A stretch of 64,000 bases of DNA from Branchiostoma floridae (GCF_000003815.2 NC_049996.1:17563930-17627929); one strand, 5' to 3'; positions 47,264 to 60,212 are shown, counted from the stretch's first letter. Notes: a model not told the origin generated them from the sequence alone. Numbers and translations: made by a program.

Positions 47264-47595
47264 GGAAATGTTCTTGGGCATTTCGTTTTGTGGTAGGGAA
47301 AAATGTAGTGTGCGCATGATTTTGAGTTTACAGTTAAGTCAAGGAGGTTTGTTTGAATGTTCGAATTTTTGTTTATTTTTAAAGTTTGTTCTTGATTTTT
47401 AATTCCTGGATATTAAAAAGTCGACATATGTATATTGGTGTAGCATTAGTCTAAATGGCTACTTAATTTCCTTGTCCCAATTCTGTCACTATTGTTGCAG
47501 TAAAGTTGCAGTCTGTGACATGAATTTAAGTGTCAGGCTCTATGGTACATTTTGAAGATTAACAATTATTGCTTTTCTAGTGACATTATGTCCTG

Positions 47596-47720
47596 TAACA
47601 TATGCAGGGGTTGGGGAGCATAGTGATGCCTGGTGACATCATATGCCGGGGGTTGGGGAGCATAGTGATACGTTCTTAGTAACATATGCAGGGGTCTAGG
47701 GGCATAGTGATACGTTCTTA
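47596..47720. repeat. Tandem repeat, about 50 bp, three units
   Basis: CATATGCAGGGGTTGGGGAG and GCATAGTGATACGTTCTTAG recur three times with changes. Confidence 0.8.
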
Positions 47721-47865
47721 GTGCAGAAATCCGGTATAATTGATTAATACCCTGTGCATTAAGGTCAGGGATTAAACCAGAATAAATTTGAAGACCTTAA
47801 TAATACACTGTGTTTTCCCTGGTGCCTGTCATCATGCCATTTGACTTGCTAATGGCAGACAAAAT

Positions 47866-48012
47866 TACTGTAAATACCTCTTTAAGTTCACAGGGATTCA
47901 TTTTTGAGGTAGGGAAATGGAACGTTTGCAGTGGGTTTAAGTTTGGAGTTGAAACAATGGGGTAAGCTGGTAGAAGTTGGAATGCCTGTTTCTGTAGTAG
48001 TTTTAAGTTCAT
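47866..48012. mobile_element. MITE family E, decayed copy 5
   Basis: Starts TACTGTAAATACCTCTTTAA; the interior GTTTGCAGTGG fits the family with many substitutions, and the right end is poorly kept. Confidence 0.5.
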
Positions 48013-48274
48013 CCTGAAAAGGTTAAAAGACTAATACTGCTAACACTAACGTTACACCACCAGAGTAAGCTATAAAAATTGTATGTTCTTCTTGTGTCTG
48101 ACACGTGAAATGCTAAATTAGATCAAACAAGCCAACACTTGACACTTGAAAATCGATTATGCTAAGATTAATGAAAAGGCCATTTCCAGGAGTTGAGTGA
48201 AAACCCTGGGATCATATCCAAGTTGGAAAACGTGTTCGCTACTTTGGGTCCATAATTTTACTGTCCCAGTTCTG

Positions 48275-48540
48275 TCACTACTGTTACAGTATAGTTAGAC
48301 AGAGACTGCTGTGTCTATAGGTATGGTACACACACATCTGCACCGATTCACACACCCTTATGTCTAGTGTGTAACTTGTATGCATTGTTTATGTTGTAAG
48401 AATATGGGACTTTATTGAGTTAAATATGATTTTGGCACTGGTTTATTCTGCTTGTTAGACAGAGGCTGCTGTGTCTATAGATATGATACACATCTGCTCA
48501 CATTCATACATCCTTATGCATTTTTGTAAATGTACATGGT
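48275..48540. repeat. Tandem duplication, about 170-bp unit
   Basis: GTTAGACAGAGACTGCTGTG near 48293 recurs as GTTAGACAGAGGCTGCTGTG near 48453, with matching sequence after each. Confidence 0.75.
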
Positions 48541-48744
48541 TTAAAATTGCAGGAATTTTATTATATTACATGTACTAGTATATGGTTTTGGGACTTGTTT
48601 ATTTTGAAACTCCAATTCCTAGAGCTGTGTATCATCAGACACATACTTGCTTTGGATCAGCACATATACTTAGTACATCCAGGATTAAATCCATACATAG
48701 ATTGTACCTTCAGTGGTTAAATATCATCTGAACTACATGTAGTA

Positions 48745-51070
48745 TCTTTCTGCTTTGCAATCAGATATATAATATTATATATAGTAGAATGACGTATTAT
48801 GTGTTTTGCTGACAAACAGCAAATAGACTTTAGGCTTGAGTAACCTACCATATTGCTGCTTTGAGTTTGCCAAAGGTGACATTGCGGAAACAGACACAAA
48901 TTTTTACTTATTTCAAAAACAAATTTTAAATGTTATATTGTCAGGAATCATTTCTATGCTGACAAACAGTAAATAGACTTTGTGCCTGTGTAACCTATTC
49001 TGTATACTTTGTGTTTGCCATTTCACAAACAGATTTTGAATATTATATTGTCATTTATCATTTGTTTGCTGATTGTCTTTGAGCTTGTATAACCTTTTCT
49101 ATATAGTATTACCATATTGCTGTTTTGTGTTTTCCATTTCAAAAGCAGATTTCAAACATTATTTTGTCATACGATGAATACTTTATTTGCTGATAAGCAG
49201 TAGATCGACCTTGTGCTAGTGTAATCTCTAGTGAAGCACATATCACTGCTCTGCGTTTGACAAAGTTGACAATGGGGAAATACCCACAAATTTGTTCTTA
49301 TTTCAAAAACAGATTTGGAACATTATATTGTCACGAATCATTTATTTGCTGACGAACAGTACATTGACTTTGTGCTAGTGTAACCTATTCTGTAACCTAC
49401 CATATTGCTGCTTTGAGTTTGCTAATGGTGACATTGCGGAAACAGACACAAATCTTTGCTCATTTCAAAAACAGATTTTGAACATAATTTTGTCACAAAT
49501 CATTTCTATGCTGACAAACAGTAAATTGACTTTGTGCCTGTGTAACTTATTCTGTGTACCAAAAAAAACTACCATATGGCTGCTTTGTGTTTGCCATTTC
49601 ACAAACAGATTTCAAACCTTATATTGTCACGAATCATTTTTTGCCGATTGACTTTGAGCTTGTGTGACCTTTTCTGTATAGTATTACCATATCACTGTTT
49701 TGTGTCACAAATCATTTCTTCACTGACAAACAGCAAATTGACTTTGTGCCTGTGTAATCTCTAGTGTAGCACATATCGCTGCTGTGTTTACCAAAGGTGA
49801 CATTGCGGAAACAGCGACAAACTTTTACTCATTTCAAAAACAGATTTCGAACATTATTTTGTCACGAATCATTTTTTCACTGACAAACATCAAATTGACT
49901 TTGTGCCTGTGTAATCTGTACAGTAGAACATATTGCTGCAGTGTTTGTCAAAAGTGACATTGCGAAAACAGCGACAAATTTTTACTCATTTCAAAAACAG
50001 AGTTTGAACATCATTTTATCACGAATCATTTCTCCACTGACAAACAGCAAATTGACTTTGTGCCTGTGTAATCTGCAGTGTAGCACATATCGCTGCAGTG
50101 TTTGCCAAAGATGACATTTGGAAAACAGTCACAAATTTTTACTCATTTCAAAAACAGATTTCGAACATTATAGAATATTGTCACGAATCATTTCTCCACT
50201 GACAAACAGCAAAGTGACTTTGTGCTAGTGTAACCTATTCTGTATACCATATGGCTGCTTTGTGGTTGCTAAAGATGACTTAAAGTTTGTGTTTGCTAAA
50301 TTGTGACATTGGGAAAACATCCACAAATTTTTTCTCTTTTCAAAAACAGATTTTGAACAATTTTTATACTGTCACGAATCATTTCTCCACTGGCAAACAG
50401 CAAATTGACTTTGTGCCTGTGTAATCTCTACTGTAGACCATATCGCTGCAGTGTTTACCAAAGGTGACATTGCAAAAACAGCGACAAATTTTTACTCATT
50501 TCAAAAACAGATTTCGGACATCGTATCGTCACGAATCATTTCTCCACTGACAAACATCAAATTAATTGACTTTGTGCTAGTGTAATCTCTACTGTATACC
50601 ATATCGTTGCTTTGTGTTTTATTTCTAAAACAGATTTCGAACATTATTATATTGTCACGAATCATTTCTCCACTGACAAACATCAAATTGACTTTGTGCC
50701 TGTGTAATCTCTACTGTAGCACATATCGCCGCTGTGTTTGCCAAAGATGACATTTGGAAAATAGTCACGAATTTGTATTCATTTCAAAAACAGATTTCGG
50801 ACATCATTTCATCACGAATCATTTCTTTGCTGACAAACATCAAATTGACTTTGTGCCTGTGTAATCTCTACTGTAGCACATATCGCTGCAGTGTTTGTCA
50901 AAAGTGACATTGCGAAAACAGCGACAAATTTTTACTCATTTCAAAAACAGATTTCATATTGTCACAAATCATTTCTCCACTGACAAACAGCAAATTGACT
51001 TTGTGCCTGTGTAATCTCTACTGTAGCACATATTGCCGTTATGTTTACCAAAGGTGACATTGAAACACAG
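48745..51070. repeat. Degenerate satellite, about 16 units of about 160 bp
   Basis: Unit landmarks in order: TTTCAAAAACAGATTT, TGTCACGAATCATTTCT, CTGACAAACAGCAAATTGAC, TTTGTGCCTGTGTAATCT, TAGCACATATCGCTGC and CCAAAGGTGACATTGCGG. Some units are shortened. Divergence is lower in the right half. No coding potential is convincing; short minus-strand frames follow from the repeat. Confidence 0.9.
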
Positions 51071-51164
51071 TAGAACAAACCTGGCTGTTTACCCTCCTAC
51101 TCAGCCGAACACTGGGCACACACTGGGAACAAACATCGGATGTGGGCTTGAGTGCTGGGCTGAA

Positions 51165-51450
51165 TAAAACAGGGAGTTTATTACAAGTACTTAAAGCTTG
51201 ACCTTAAGGTTGTAAAGACAGGACAACAGTTTATAACAAGTTCTTAAAGTTTTGATCTTAAGGTTATAAAGACAGGGCAACAATTTATTGCAAGTTCATA
51301 AGTTTTGACTTTATTACTTTAAGGCTATAGAAACAGGACAACAGAGAGTTTATTGTAAGTACTTAAAGATTGACCTTAGGGTTATATACAAACAGGACAA
51401 CAGCTTATTGCGAGTTCCTAAGGTTTGACCTTAACTTAAGGTTAGTTGAT
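51165..51450. repeat. Tandem repeat, about 62 bp, four to five units
   Basis: AGTTTATTACAAGTACTTAA, TTGACCTTAAGGTT and AGACAGGACAACAG recur in order. Confidence 0.8.
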
Positions 51451-52640
51451 ATTTACATGAATCGAAAATAAAAACATTTTGGAAGTACAAACTGTTCTAT
51501 ATTAACTTATTAGTAGTTTAGATTGTTGTTAAGAAATAAAAGGTGCCATGCATTTTGTGGAAAAAAAGTTATTATTATCATTATCAACACTAGACCATTC
51601 TAGATAATCTACGATCATATGCCAAATGTAGATTTAGGGTATTTCGGTGTGGGTTTTTCAGTGGAGGCAGTTGGAGATGAGATGCTGCATTTTTTATGTG
51701 ATGCATGCAGTGGGCTCTCTGATCTTTAGGTGGGGGTAGTTTTATATTTTCGTTTTTGAAGGGAAGTTTTGATATACTGTCACAGCTTTTGAAATGGAAT
51801 AATTTGTTTCTGTCAAAATCGTATTATAGGAGAACAAAGCAAACAAGCTGAATTTTGCCATCTGCCATATACTGGTACATTGTAGGAATATCACATAATG
51901 CCCAAGCAGATATTAGGAAAGTGCATTTTCTGCCTGCCTGACGTGTAAATTACAGGTTCCAGTGAACTCTGTAATCCGTAGGTACGGAGACATGCCTGTC
52001 AGGATTGCAGGGTGCCGTACTTCCAGCATGTAATTTGGTGAAACAGCCTGCCAGGTGCCAAGGCCATGTCATGAGTAGGTGGGGCCAAATCTGTGATGTG
52101 ATGTGTAACCATGGTAACAGATTGGCAGGGACAGTTTGGGCTATCAGGGATGCATAAGACGTTTCCTACAGGTACATGTATATCAGAGATAGCTATAATG
52201 ATAGAAAAAGGACATAATGGCAAAAATAGTCAAACCTGTCTATAGTGACAATGGAAGGAAATATAATTTAACAACAGTCAAAACTGATGATTGGTCATCA
52301 TTGATCCTAAAGAAGGTGACAGATGTCTATATATATAAATATGAACATTTGATATGTGTATAGAAAGTTTAGCATTGTACTATAACTGTCACAGTCAAGA
52401 CTGTCACTCTATTGACATGACAAAAATAGTCACTATCATTAGTATTAACAAGTGGCCACTACAGACAGGGTGCTTAATACTTGGGTCAATGACAAAAAAT
52501 TAGTATATCGGAGCTTTTTCATTCTTTAACAGGAAGGCTAGAAGCCCGTCCATGTCAAATATACCCTGCTACTGAAACAGCAAGCAATGCAATGTGCTAC
52601 TAGGAACTGCCTTAGGGTCTGAATGAATAAACAAACGATT
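51451..52640. other. No gene seen
   Basis: Unique AT-rich sequence without a supported ORF, splice-framed exon or repeat. Confidence 0.45.
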
Positions 52641-52899
52641 TCCAGCTTTTACAATTTTTTGTGCCAAGTTCTGCCTGCAAAATGTTTTCCAGAAGCACAG
52701 TCCTTGGCCATTATCAATCTAGGCCATTTATTACCAATTACGTAGTCTCTTGAGTCGCTGGTAATTAGCTGTAATTGTGTGTAATGTGACCCAGAATTGC
52801 AGATGATGCCGGGTATTGGGGAAGGATTTTCCACGGGGATTTGGGCTGATCCGGTAATGATGGTAAATGGCAGAATCCGCTCTGGGATCTGGACATAGG

Positions 52900-53045
52900 A
52901 ATTTTCTTTTATACAACCAGTTTTTCTCACCTGCTGACGTTTCCATGAACTCCAGTTAGAAGCTCCGAGGAAGATGTCTGACAGACATCGAAACGTCAGC
53001 AGGTGAGAAAAACCGGGTTGTGTAAAAGAAAATTCCTATCATGTC
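52900..53045. repeat. Inverted repeat with retroelement-like tail
   Basis: About 45-bp arms (CTCACCTGCTGACGTTT against AAACGTCAGCAGGTGAG, extended by AAAGAAAATTCC) enclose GAGGAAGATGTCTGACAGAC. A related AGCAGTGGTTGTGTAAAA tail occurs near 21404 and a shorter GGTTGTGTAAAAGAAAA near 28450. Possibly two head-to-head ends of a retroelement. Confidence 0.55.
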
Positions 53046-53060
53046 CTATGATCTACTCTC

Positions 53061-53160
53061 NNNNNNNNNNNNNNNNNNNNNNNNNNNNNNNNNNNNNNNN
53101 NNNNNNNNNNNNNNNNNNNNNNNNNNNNNNNNNNNNNNNNNNNNNNNNNNNNNNNNNNNN
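53061..53160. other. Assembly gap (100 N)
   Basis: A run of 100 N, within or beside MITE family B copy 3. Confidence 0.99.
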
Positions 53161-53335
53161 AACAACGATTTACGCTAAATTCAGATGAACCCCCTACGTA
53201 TTACGCTAAATCAAGGAAGGGCAGTTACGCTAAATTTGGTCGCCTCGCTATGAGTTACGTAGATGAGATGGGAATTTCATACGGGAAATGAAAATAGGCT
53301 GCCTACATCTTACGGAAAAGAGCATACAGACCCTC
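53161..53335. mobile_element. MITE family B, copy 3, cut by gap
   Basis: Reads as the reverse of 42565-42766: ACGATTTACGCTAAATTCAG at the left and ACAGACCCTCC at the right. The left end is lost in the N gap. Confidence 0.7.
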
Positions 53336-53689
53336 CTAACTTTCTTCCAAAACAAAGAGGTGTAGACGGATCAAATTTTCAATGACCACTGTCGCCTTCT
53401 TCAGGATCAATACTGATGACCAATCACTTCAGAATGTAAACTTGTGAGAGTTACAGAATGATATACAATTTTTGTTAGATTATCTGTACTTTCTAAAGCA
53501 CTAGAGGTAGTTACCAAAGAGTCATTTATTTTACCATCTCAGCTTCAGTTGTTCAAGGGTGATATCATATCACAAACAGCCACTGGGCAAACTTCAACTG
53601 GGGTGACGTTAGGAAGTCATTTGTTGAGATGAGAGGTTAGGGACGAGGTCTACAGGAAGGTAGATGGAGTATATTAGTGTCATCTAGTT

Positions 53690-54550
53690 GGGTGGAGCCA
53701 TTTTGTAGACTCAGATTGGTGCAAATGTCTTCATTGGCTCCAGTAGGCCTCTTGAGCCAGTGCAGTGTCCTGGAAAATGGAGTTCATGACTGGAATAGAC
53801 AAATACTTGTGAACAAGGTGTTTCAAGTGCGAGCCACTGGTAAACTTTGGGACCAACCAAACAATCCATCCAAGTTGCGCAGTTTATACATTTGTATGCA
53901 TCATCATCATCACCATCATCATCGGTCAGCAGTGCCATGCAGGCAACTGTAAATAAGTTTCTTCTACCCTGTTTGTGATAAGCAAGAGTACAGATTTGTA
54001 TTCATCGAAGTTTGAAAGAAGATTCTCACCTTTAGAAACCTTTAGAGAAACTGTTTCCAGCACTGCAAATTCACAGCCAGGCATTAGTTGAGCTAGAGAG
54101 GAGGCCAAGGGACTAGGAAGGAAGGTAGGTACATAAATGTCATCTAGTTTGGTTTTGTAGAATCAGATCCGTGCAATTTTTCTTAACTGGCTCCTGTTGG
54201 TCCCTTGAGGATGTGCTGGAAAATGGGTTCCATGACTGGAATAGACAAATACATGGACGTGTTTCCAACAGTTTATGTCATACTTATAGTTGTCATGTTG
54301 GGCAGCCACTCATAGAGTATGGCGAGGCTACTGCCTGGTTTGCAGTACTATTTTGTTGTTAATTTCATACATATAGTTACTGTATGTAATAATCAACTAC
54401 AGTTCAAATTTGACTCACTGTGTCAAATTCTAGTTTTCAAGTACAAGATGTGCAAGTTTGAGCTGCCTGGTATAACAGTAGGCAACCAGAAAATCAATCC
54501 AAGTTGCGCAATATGCATCCAAGTTTGAAAACACGTTCTTACCTTTAGAA
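53690..54550. repeat. About 480-bp tandem duplication
   Basis: CATGACTGGAATAGACAAAT and neighbouring GGCTCCWGTWGG-type text occur near 53787 and 54233. On the minus strand, two related stretches end in TCTAAAG/GTGAGA (54031 area) and TCTAAAG/GTAAGA (54541 area), both good splice donors. Confidence 0.6.
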
Positions 54551-54599
54551 AAGCAGCTTCAAACTCTGCAGTGTCACAGCCAGGCCAGTAAGGCCACCC

Positions 54600-57500
54600 A
54601 CATGCACATCGATCTGCCTGAACGAAGCTGTTGTCAGAAAATAGATTGCCCCAACTCTGCGGCCATTTCCTGCAGAAATCTATCAAGCTGGCCTTTGAAG
54701 CTGCTGGAGGTCCTGAGTGTGATGTCAATCTGGTGATAGTCAGCAAATAGATTTCCTTTGCAGGGGTGGGCATAAATATTCAACTGTTCCAGCAGTGTGT
54801 TTCAAAATTCATCCTTTTTGGTTAAAAATATCTAATGAGATCTTAATATTGTCAAGCAATAATGTTTAGATTAGTCTAGATTTCTAGTCTAGATTTTGTT
54901 GCGAGCAGGCAAATAATTGGTGACCAACAGTTCTTGTATTCTGTTTCAAAATTTATTGTTTGACAAAAGATGTCTTAAAAGTAACAGAGACCACTACAGT
55001 AGCTGTTTACAAAGCATCATGATTCACCTCCATTGAAGATGCCAGATGAAGGAACTCTAGGGTCAACAGTTTGTGAAAGATTCTAGACACATTTTGCATC
55101 CTAAACTTCAAATTCTACAGTCCACCATCACACATGTTGCCCTTTTAAAAAACTTAAGGTATGAATATCCTGTGGTATTTGATCTTTGAACAGTTTGGAA
55201 ATACATGTAGATTTCCATAGCAGCAGTATTCATTGTCAAGCAATTGGGCTTCTAAAACAGTTTAGCGTATTTCAAAATTTGTCCTGGAATGGACACCCAG
55301 AAGATGTCATCTGGTTTGACAACTGTTCTCTGTGAAGACAGATTGCAGCCAATTCTGACTCAGAAATTCCATCACGTTGGTCCTTTGATGCAGCACAGGT
55401 CCTGATGGACATACTGTGCAGTAGCTGCAGTAAGTGCTGTGGAAAATTGATCTTCTGTGATGGGAATTCACAGACGCTCCTGTTTGAAATGCAGTTCTAA
55501 CTCCCAAAAAGCTGCTTCAAACTGTGCAAATTCTTCATCTACTTTGGCCACCCCTACATGTATATACACGAACATCAAAGTTATCTGCTCATCTATTGAA
55601 GCCAGTTGGCAGACAGATTGCCACGACTTTGCTGCCAATGTCCAGGAAGAATTCCAGGACGGTTGGCCTTTTGAATCCATGCTCAGTTGGTCCTCATAGA
55701 TCTGCAGTATGTGCCATGAAACATTGATCTTCTGAGGTGGGAATACACAAATGCTCAGGACTGTTTGAAATGCAGTTCTAAGCCCTGTAAAGCTGCTTCA
55801 AACTGTGCAAATTCTTCATCTATTTTTGCCACCCCGACATCAAAGTTATTCTGCTCATCAGATGAAGCTGACAGATTGCCAAGACTTTTTAATGCCAATT
55901 TGCAGAATGAATTCCAGGACAGTTGGCCTTTGAAGCTAACTGTGCCGGTCCAGATAGATCTTGGGTAGGTCATCTGTAGTATGTGCCATGAAAAATTGAT
56001 CTTCTTTAGTGGGAATATGCAAAAGCTCCTGTTTGAAATGCATTTCTAAACCCTGAAAAGCTGCTTCAAACTGTGCAGTTCTTCATCTCTTTTGGCCACC
56101 CTGACGTACATGAACATCAAAGTTGTAAACTCATCAGATAAAGCCAGTTTGCAGACAGATTGCAACGGCTTTTCTGCCAATTTCTAGGCTGAATGCCAAG
56201 AAAGATAGCCTTTTGAAGCTGTTCAGGTCCAGATACATCTTGTAGGTCATCTACAGTATGTGCCATGAAAAATTGATCTTCTGTGATGGGAATTGACAAA
56301 GTAATGCAGCTATATGTTTCCAACAATTTTAATGTGTACTGTTCAAGATTTCTCTTTTAAGCGTAGAAAAATGCTGTACTAAAAATGTAAGTTTACAGCA
56401 ATGTTTGAACTTGCACAGATTTATTTTGGACCAACTTCAAATGGCAAATTCTTCAATCTCACAGACTTCGCAGACTTCAAAGTCATCAGGCTAGATAAAG
56501 GCCTTGTGCAGACTGAGACAGATTGCCATGACTATGCTGTCAATTTCCAGGCAGAACTCAGGAAAGTTGGTCTTTTGAAGCAGGCAATGTCCCGATGAAA
56601 ATTAGATTTTTATGACTAGAGCATGCCCATTTTATGACCATTCAAAAATGCATTTTGAACCCTGAAAAGTTGTTCCTAACTCGGGAAATTCAGCCTGTAT
56701 TGGTCACCTGTATCTGACATCAGAGTCATCTACTCTAGTCAGTTGAAGCCATTATACAGATAGGAACAGATTGCATCAACTTTGCTGTCAACTTCCAGGT
56801 TCTGAAAAAGTTGGCCTTTTGAAGCAGGCGATGTCCCCATGAAAATTACATTTTTCTTACTAAAGCATACCCATTTTGTGACCATTTAAAAATGCATTTT
56901 GAACCCTGAAAAGTTGTTTCCACCTGTATCTGACATCAGAGTCATCTGGTCAGTTGAAGCTGTTATACAGATGGGAACAGAACTAATCTCCAAGCAGATC
57001 CTACGGTGCCATAAGATAGTATCAAAGCTGGCAAAGGAGTATAGCTGGCTAAGGGAGTCAAACGGGCACCTATATGTACGGGAAGTTTGATACTATACAT
57101 TATGCACCGTGGATCTGGTTGGAGATTAGCAGATTGCGCCAACTTTGCTGCCAATCTCCACAATGAATTCTAGCACAGTTGGCCTTTTGAAGTTGCACAG
57201 GTCCTGATACATCTGCTGTAGGTCAGCTGCAGTATGCCTCATGGCAAAATTGATTTCTGTGACAAGAATAGACAAATACAGGTGTTTCCAACAGTTTTAG
57301 TTTTGTGTTTTGTATGTTTATTGAAATAAACCCGAAATGACTCTCACTCACTCGTAATCGCTGCATATCACTCTTTGCAAGTTCTCAATCTATTTTGGCC
57401 GCCTTGACATACATGAACATTATAAGTTTTCTGCTTATCCATTGAAGACAGTTGGCAACCAGAATGCCACAACTTTGCTGCCAATTTCCAGGAGAAATTC

Positions 57501-58470
57501 CAGGACAGTTGGCCTTTTGAAGCTGTGGATGTTTTTATACCTATAGATCTTCTACAGGTCATTGCAGTACATCTGAGATAAAATTGATTTCTGTGACAAG
57601 AATAGACAAATATCTGTGTGGCCATGAGTTTTATGGGTGTGTTTTTAGTTCATTGATTTGTGAAACGATGTTAAACCGGATAGTGATCATGAGTGTGTGT
57701 GTGAGTGAGTGTTGTAACTTCTCTAGAACAGAAGGTGGCCTATGCCATTGTGTAACCATGTTGATCTGGAAATCTTTCAAAATGCACCAATTCTTCATCA
57801 GCTATGGATTGGACATTGAAGTCATTTGGTTTGCAACATGTTGCCAAAATTTAATGCCAATTTCCCGGAAGAATTCCGGGAAAGTTGACCTTTTGCAGTA
57901 GGGAGCATCCTCTGATGAGTCTCCTGTGCTGTAGGTCATTCTCAAAATTTGATTTCTGTGGTAAAGACTTTGAAAAGTTCAAAAAGTGCGTGATGAAATG
58001 CAACAAAGTTATTTGCTTAGAAACAGATTGCCAAAAGTTTGCTGCCAATTTCCAGAAAGAATTCCAGGAAAGTTGGCCTTTTGAAGCAGGGAGTGTCTCT
58101 GATGAGTCTCCTGTACTGTAGGTCATTTACAAAATTGGATTTCTGTAGTAAAAGACTTTGAAAAGTTCAAAAAGTGTGTACTGAAATGCGATGAAGTCAT
58201 TTGCTTAGAAACAGATTGCCAAACGTTTGCTGCCAATTTCCAGAAAGAATTCCAGGAAAGTTGGCCTTTTGAAGCAAAGAGCATCTCTGATGAGTCTGTG
58301 CTGTAGGTCATTCTCAAAATTTGATTTTTCTGATTTGAAAAGTTGAAGTGTGTACTGAAGTAAATGGAATCAAGTCATTTGCTTAGAAACAGATTGCCAA
58401 TTTGCAGGACAAATTCCAGGAAAGTTGGCCTTTTGAAGCTGGGAGCATCTTTGATGAGTCTCCTGTACTG
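54600..58470. repeat. Decayed tandem array, about 13 units of 165-690 bp
   Basis: The landmark GTTGGCCTTTTGAAGC (with variants) appears near 54684, 55377, 55661, 55923, 56203, 56565, 56811, 57178, 57507, 57887, 58072, 58259 and 58425. It is preceded by CAGATTGCCA...TTTGCTGCCAATTTCCAG. In several units the minus strand reads SFKRPTVLEF-LEIG-K with the frame partly kept, and some end in FEAAF before a donor-like site. It may be a dead array of duplicated exons or a noncoding repeat; the frames are too broken to call a gene. Confidence 0.7.
56983..57129. mobile_element. MITE family A, copy 3, nested in the array
   Basis: Ends CTAATCTCCAAGCAGATCC and GGATCTGGTTGGAGATTAG interrupt a unit of the 54.6-58.5 kb array. 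Neighbouring units show the uninterrupted target (GAACAGATTGC). The insertion is therefore younger than the array. The target duplication is too decayed to read surely. Confidence 0.8.
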
Positions 58471-58479
58471 CAGGTCAGC

Positions 58480-59110
58480 TGCATCAGTTCCCAGGATGGA
58501 TGGTGGAGATGAGAAGAGAACGGATCGGCACCAGTGGACCGATAATGGGTCCTCTACTGCATCTTGAATACCAATCAGAAACAAGGTTGTTCTACATCTA
58601 AGGTCTCAGTCATAAACTTGATTTTATGTGTGACATTCTTTGGAAACCTGAATTCTCATGTCAGGCTAGAAAGTATGCAGATAAAGTGATACTACTTTTG
58701 GTAACAATAGCTTTTAGTTTTACTGAATGACTGTTCTCTACTGCAGTTTGATCAGGAACAGAGATGCTCTGAATCTAAGGTCTTAATCATTAACTGGATT
58801 TCATGCGTGACATTCAATTGAAAGAGTGCAGATAAAAGCAAGATTGCTTTTAATAGTAACAATAACTTTTAAATTTGATGGTTTGGATGTTTTATAACAT
58901 ACCTTTACTATTTATATATAGTCCACAATGATTACACACATTTTGCAAATGCCAAATGCATATACTAGTTACATCACAGTTTTGGCTATCTGTTACTGGA
59001 CTTCAGCATTTCTGCCCTGCTTAGTTTTCAACAAAGATGTGTAGAGCAGGAAATGGATTGTCAGCTATGGACTGATAATGTGTTCTCTTAGCTGCACTGA
59101 ATACAAAGCA
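58480..59110. repeat. Three diverged units of about 270-330 bp
   Basis: GTCCTCTACTGCATCTTGAA, its relatives near 58735 and 59085, and AAGGTCTYARTCAT with GTGTGACATTC show a diverged tandem series. The first unit has an exon-like run on the plus strand (58496-58567, after CAGTTCCCAG) without a clear donor. Confidence 0.5.
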
Positions 59111-59659
59111 GGCCTCACTGGCTTGGTTTTATGCAAGGGGTGGGTACCAGTATGGTGTACCGGTACAAAATTGGTTTTCTTCTGGACCGGTCCCTTATTG
59201 TGATATACGAGTACAGAAAATGCAATACCAATCTTAGCTAGTACATATAGTTTTGTACTTAAATGTGCAATGATCACATAAATGTTTTCATGACAAAATA
59301 ATTGTAAATGAGAGATCTTTACAGCTTTATACAGTAACTATTATGATAATATTTGCTTAGCTTACAGGATATTTGTTACTGCATAGGTAAAGCATTGCCA
59401 GCTAAGGAGAAAGTCCTTTACATACATTATCGACCTGAGGTACAGACCAGGCTATTATATATTTCACTCCAAACTTACTGTCAGACAGTTGAAGACTATG
59501 GCCACATCTGACCTAGTAGCATCCCAGGTCAATCCGAATTTTATGCTTGTCAGAGAATCTGCTCCCCAGAGTCAGGAGGTGCATGGACAGGGCATGGGGA
59601 AGCAATGCACTAAGTTGTTCCCCTCTTTAAAAATATTCCTGGTTGACTACAAAACTCCA

Positions 59660-59870
59660 CAGCCTAGCCATGTGTTAGAGAGGTTGCATTTTACAATGTT
59701 GTACAATGTATGTTTGACTCCAATGTATGTTTGACTCTACCCTCTGACTGACTATGTGTTAGAGAGGTCATATTTTACAATCTTCTATGTTTTTACTCTC
59801 AATCTCTGCCTCCTAGCCATGTGTTGTAGAGGTTATATTTTACAATCTTCTATGTTTGACTCCAAATCTC
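59660..59870. repeat. About 65-bp tandem repeat, three units
   Basis: CCATGTGTTAGAGAGGTTGC and TTTTACAATCTTCTATGTTT recur three times. Confidence 0.75.
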
Positions 59871-60073
59871 CAAATCCATGCCATGTGTCGTGTTCGTCCA
59901 TCTGGAAAGAAGCCAGAATCGCCAGCTCACGTGTCGGTGATCTACCGCGGCTTCCCCGGAGCAGCTCAAACGTGTGTCTTTATGTGACTTATGGTGTAGG
60001 GATATATAAGAGTGGAGCTGAAAGCTCTTACAGTGGCTCAGAGGACCATATAGACATGGATCTAGCTCTGAGT

Positions 60074-60212
60074 GCAGTTGGTGTAGATCTGCTCTCTGGT
60101 CCAGGGCAGTTGGTGTAGATCTGCTCTCTGGTCCAGGGCAGTTGGTGTAGATCTGCTCTCTGGTCCAGGGCAGTTGGTGTAGATCTGCTCTCTGGTCCAG
60201 GGCAATTAGTGC
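60074..60212. repeat. 32-bp minisatellite, four and a half units
   Basis: GGTGTAGATCTGCTCTCTGG starts near 60080, 60112, 60144 and 60176, nearly without change. Confidence 0.93.

Noticed and set aside
53677..53952. ORF with eight consecutive histidines
   Set aside because: Produced by a short CAT repeat in a noncoding duplicated region; no conservation or splice context.
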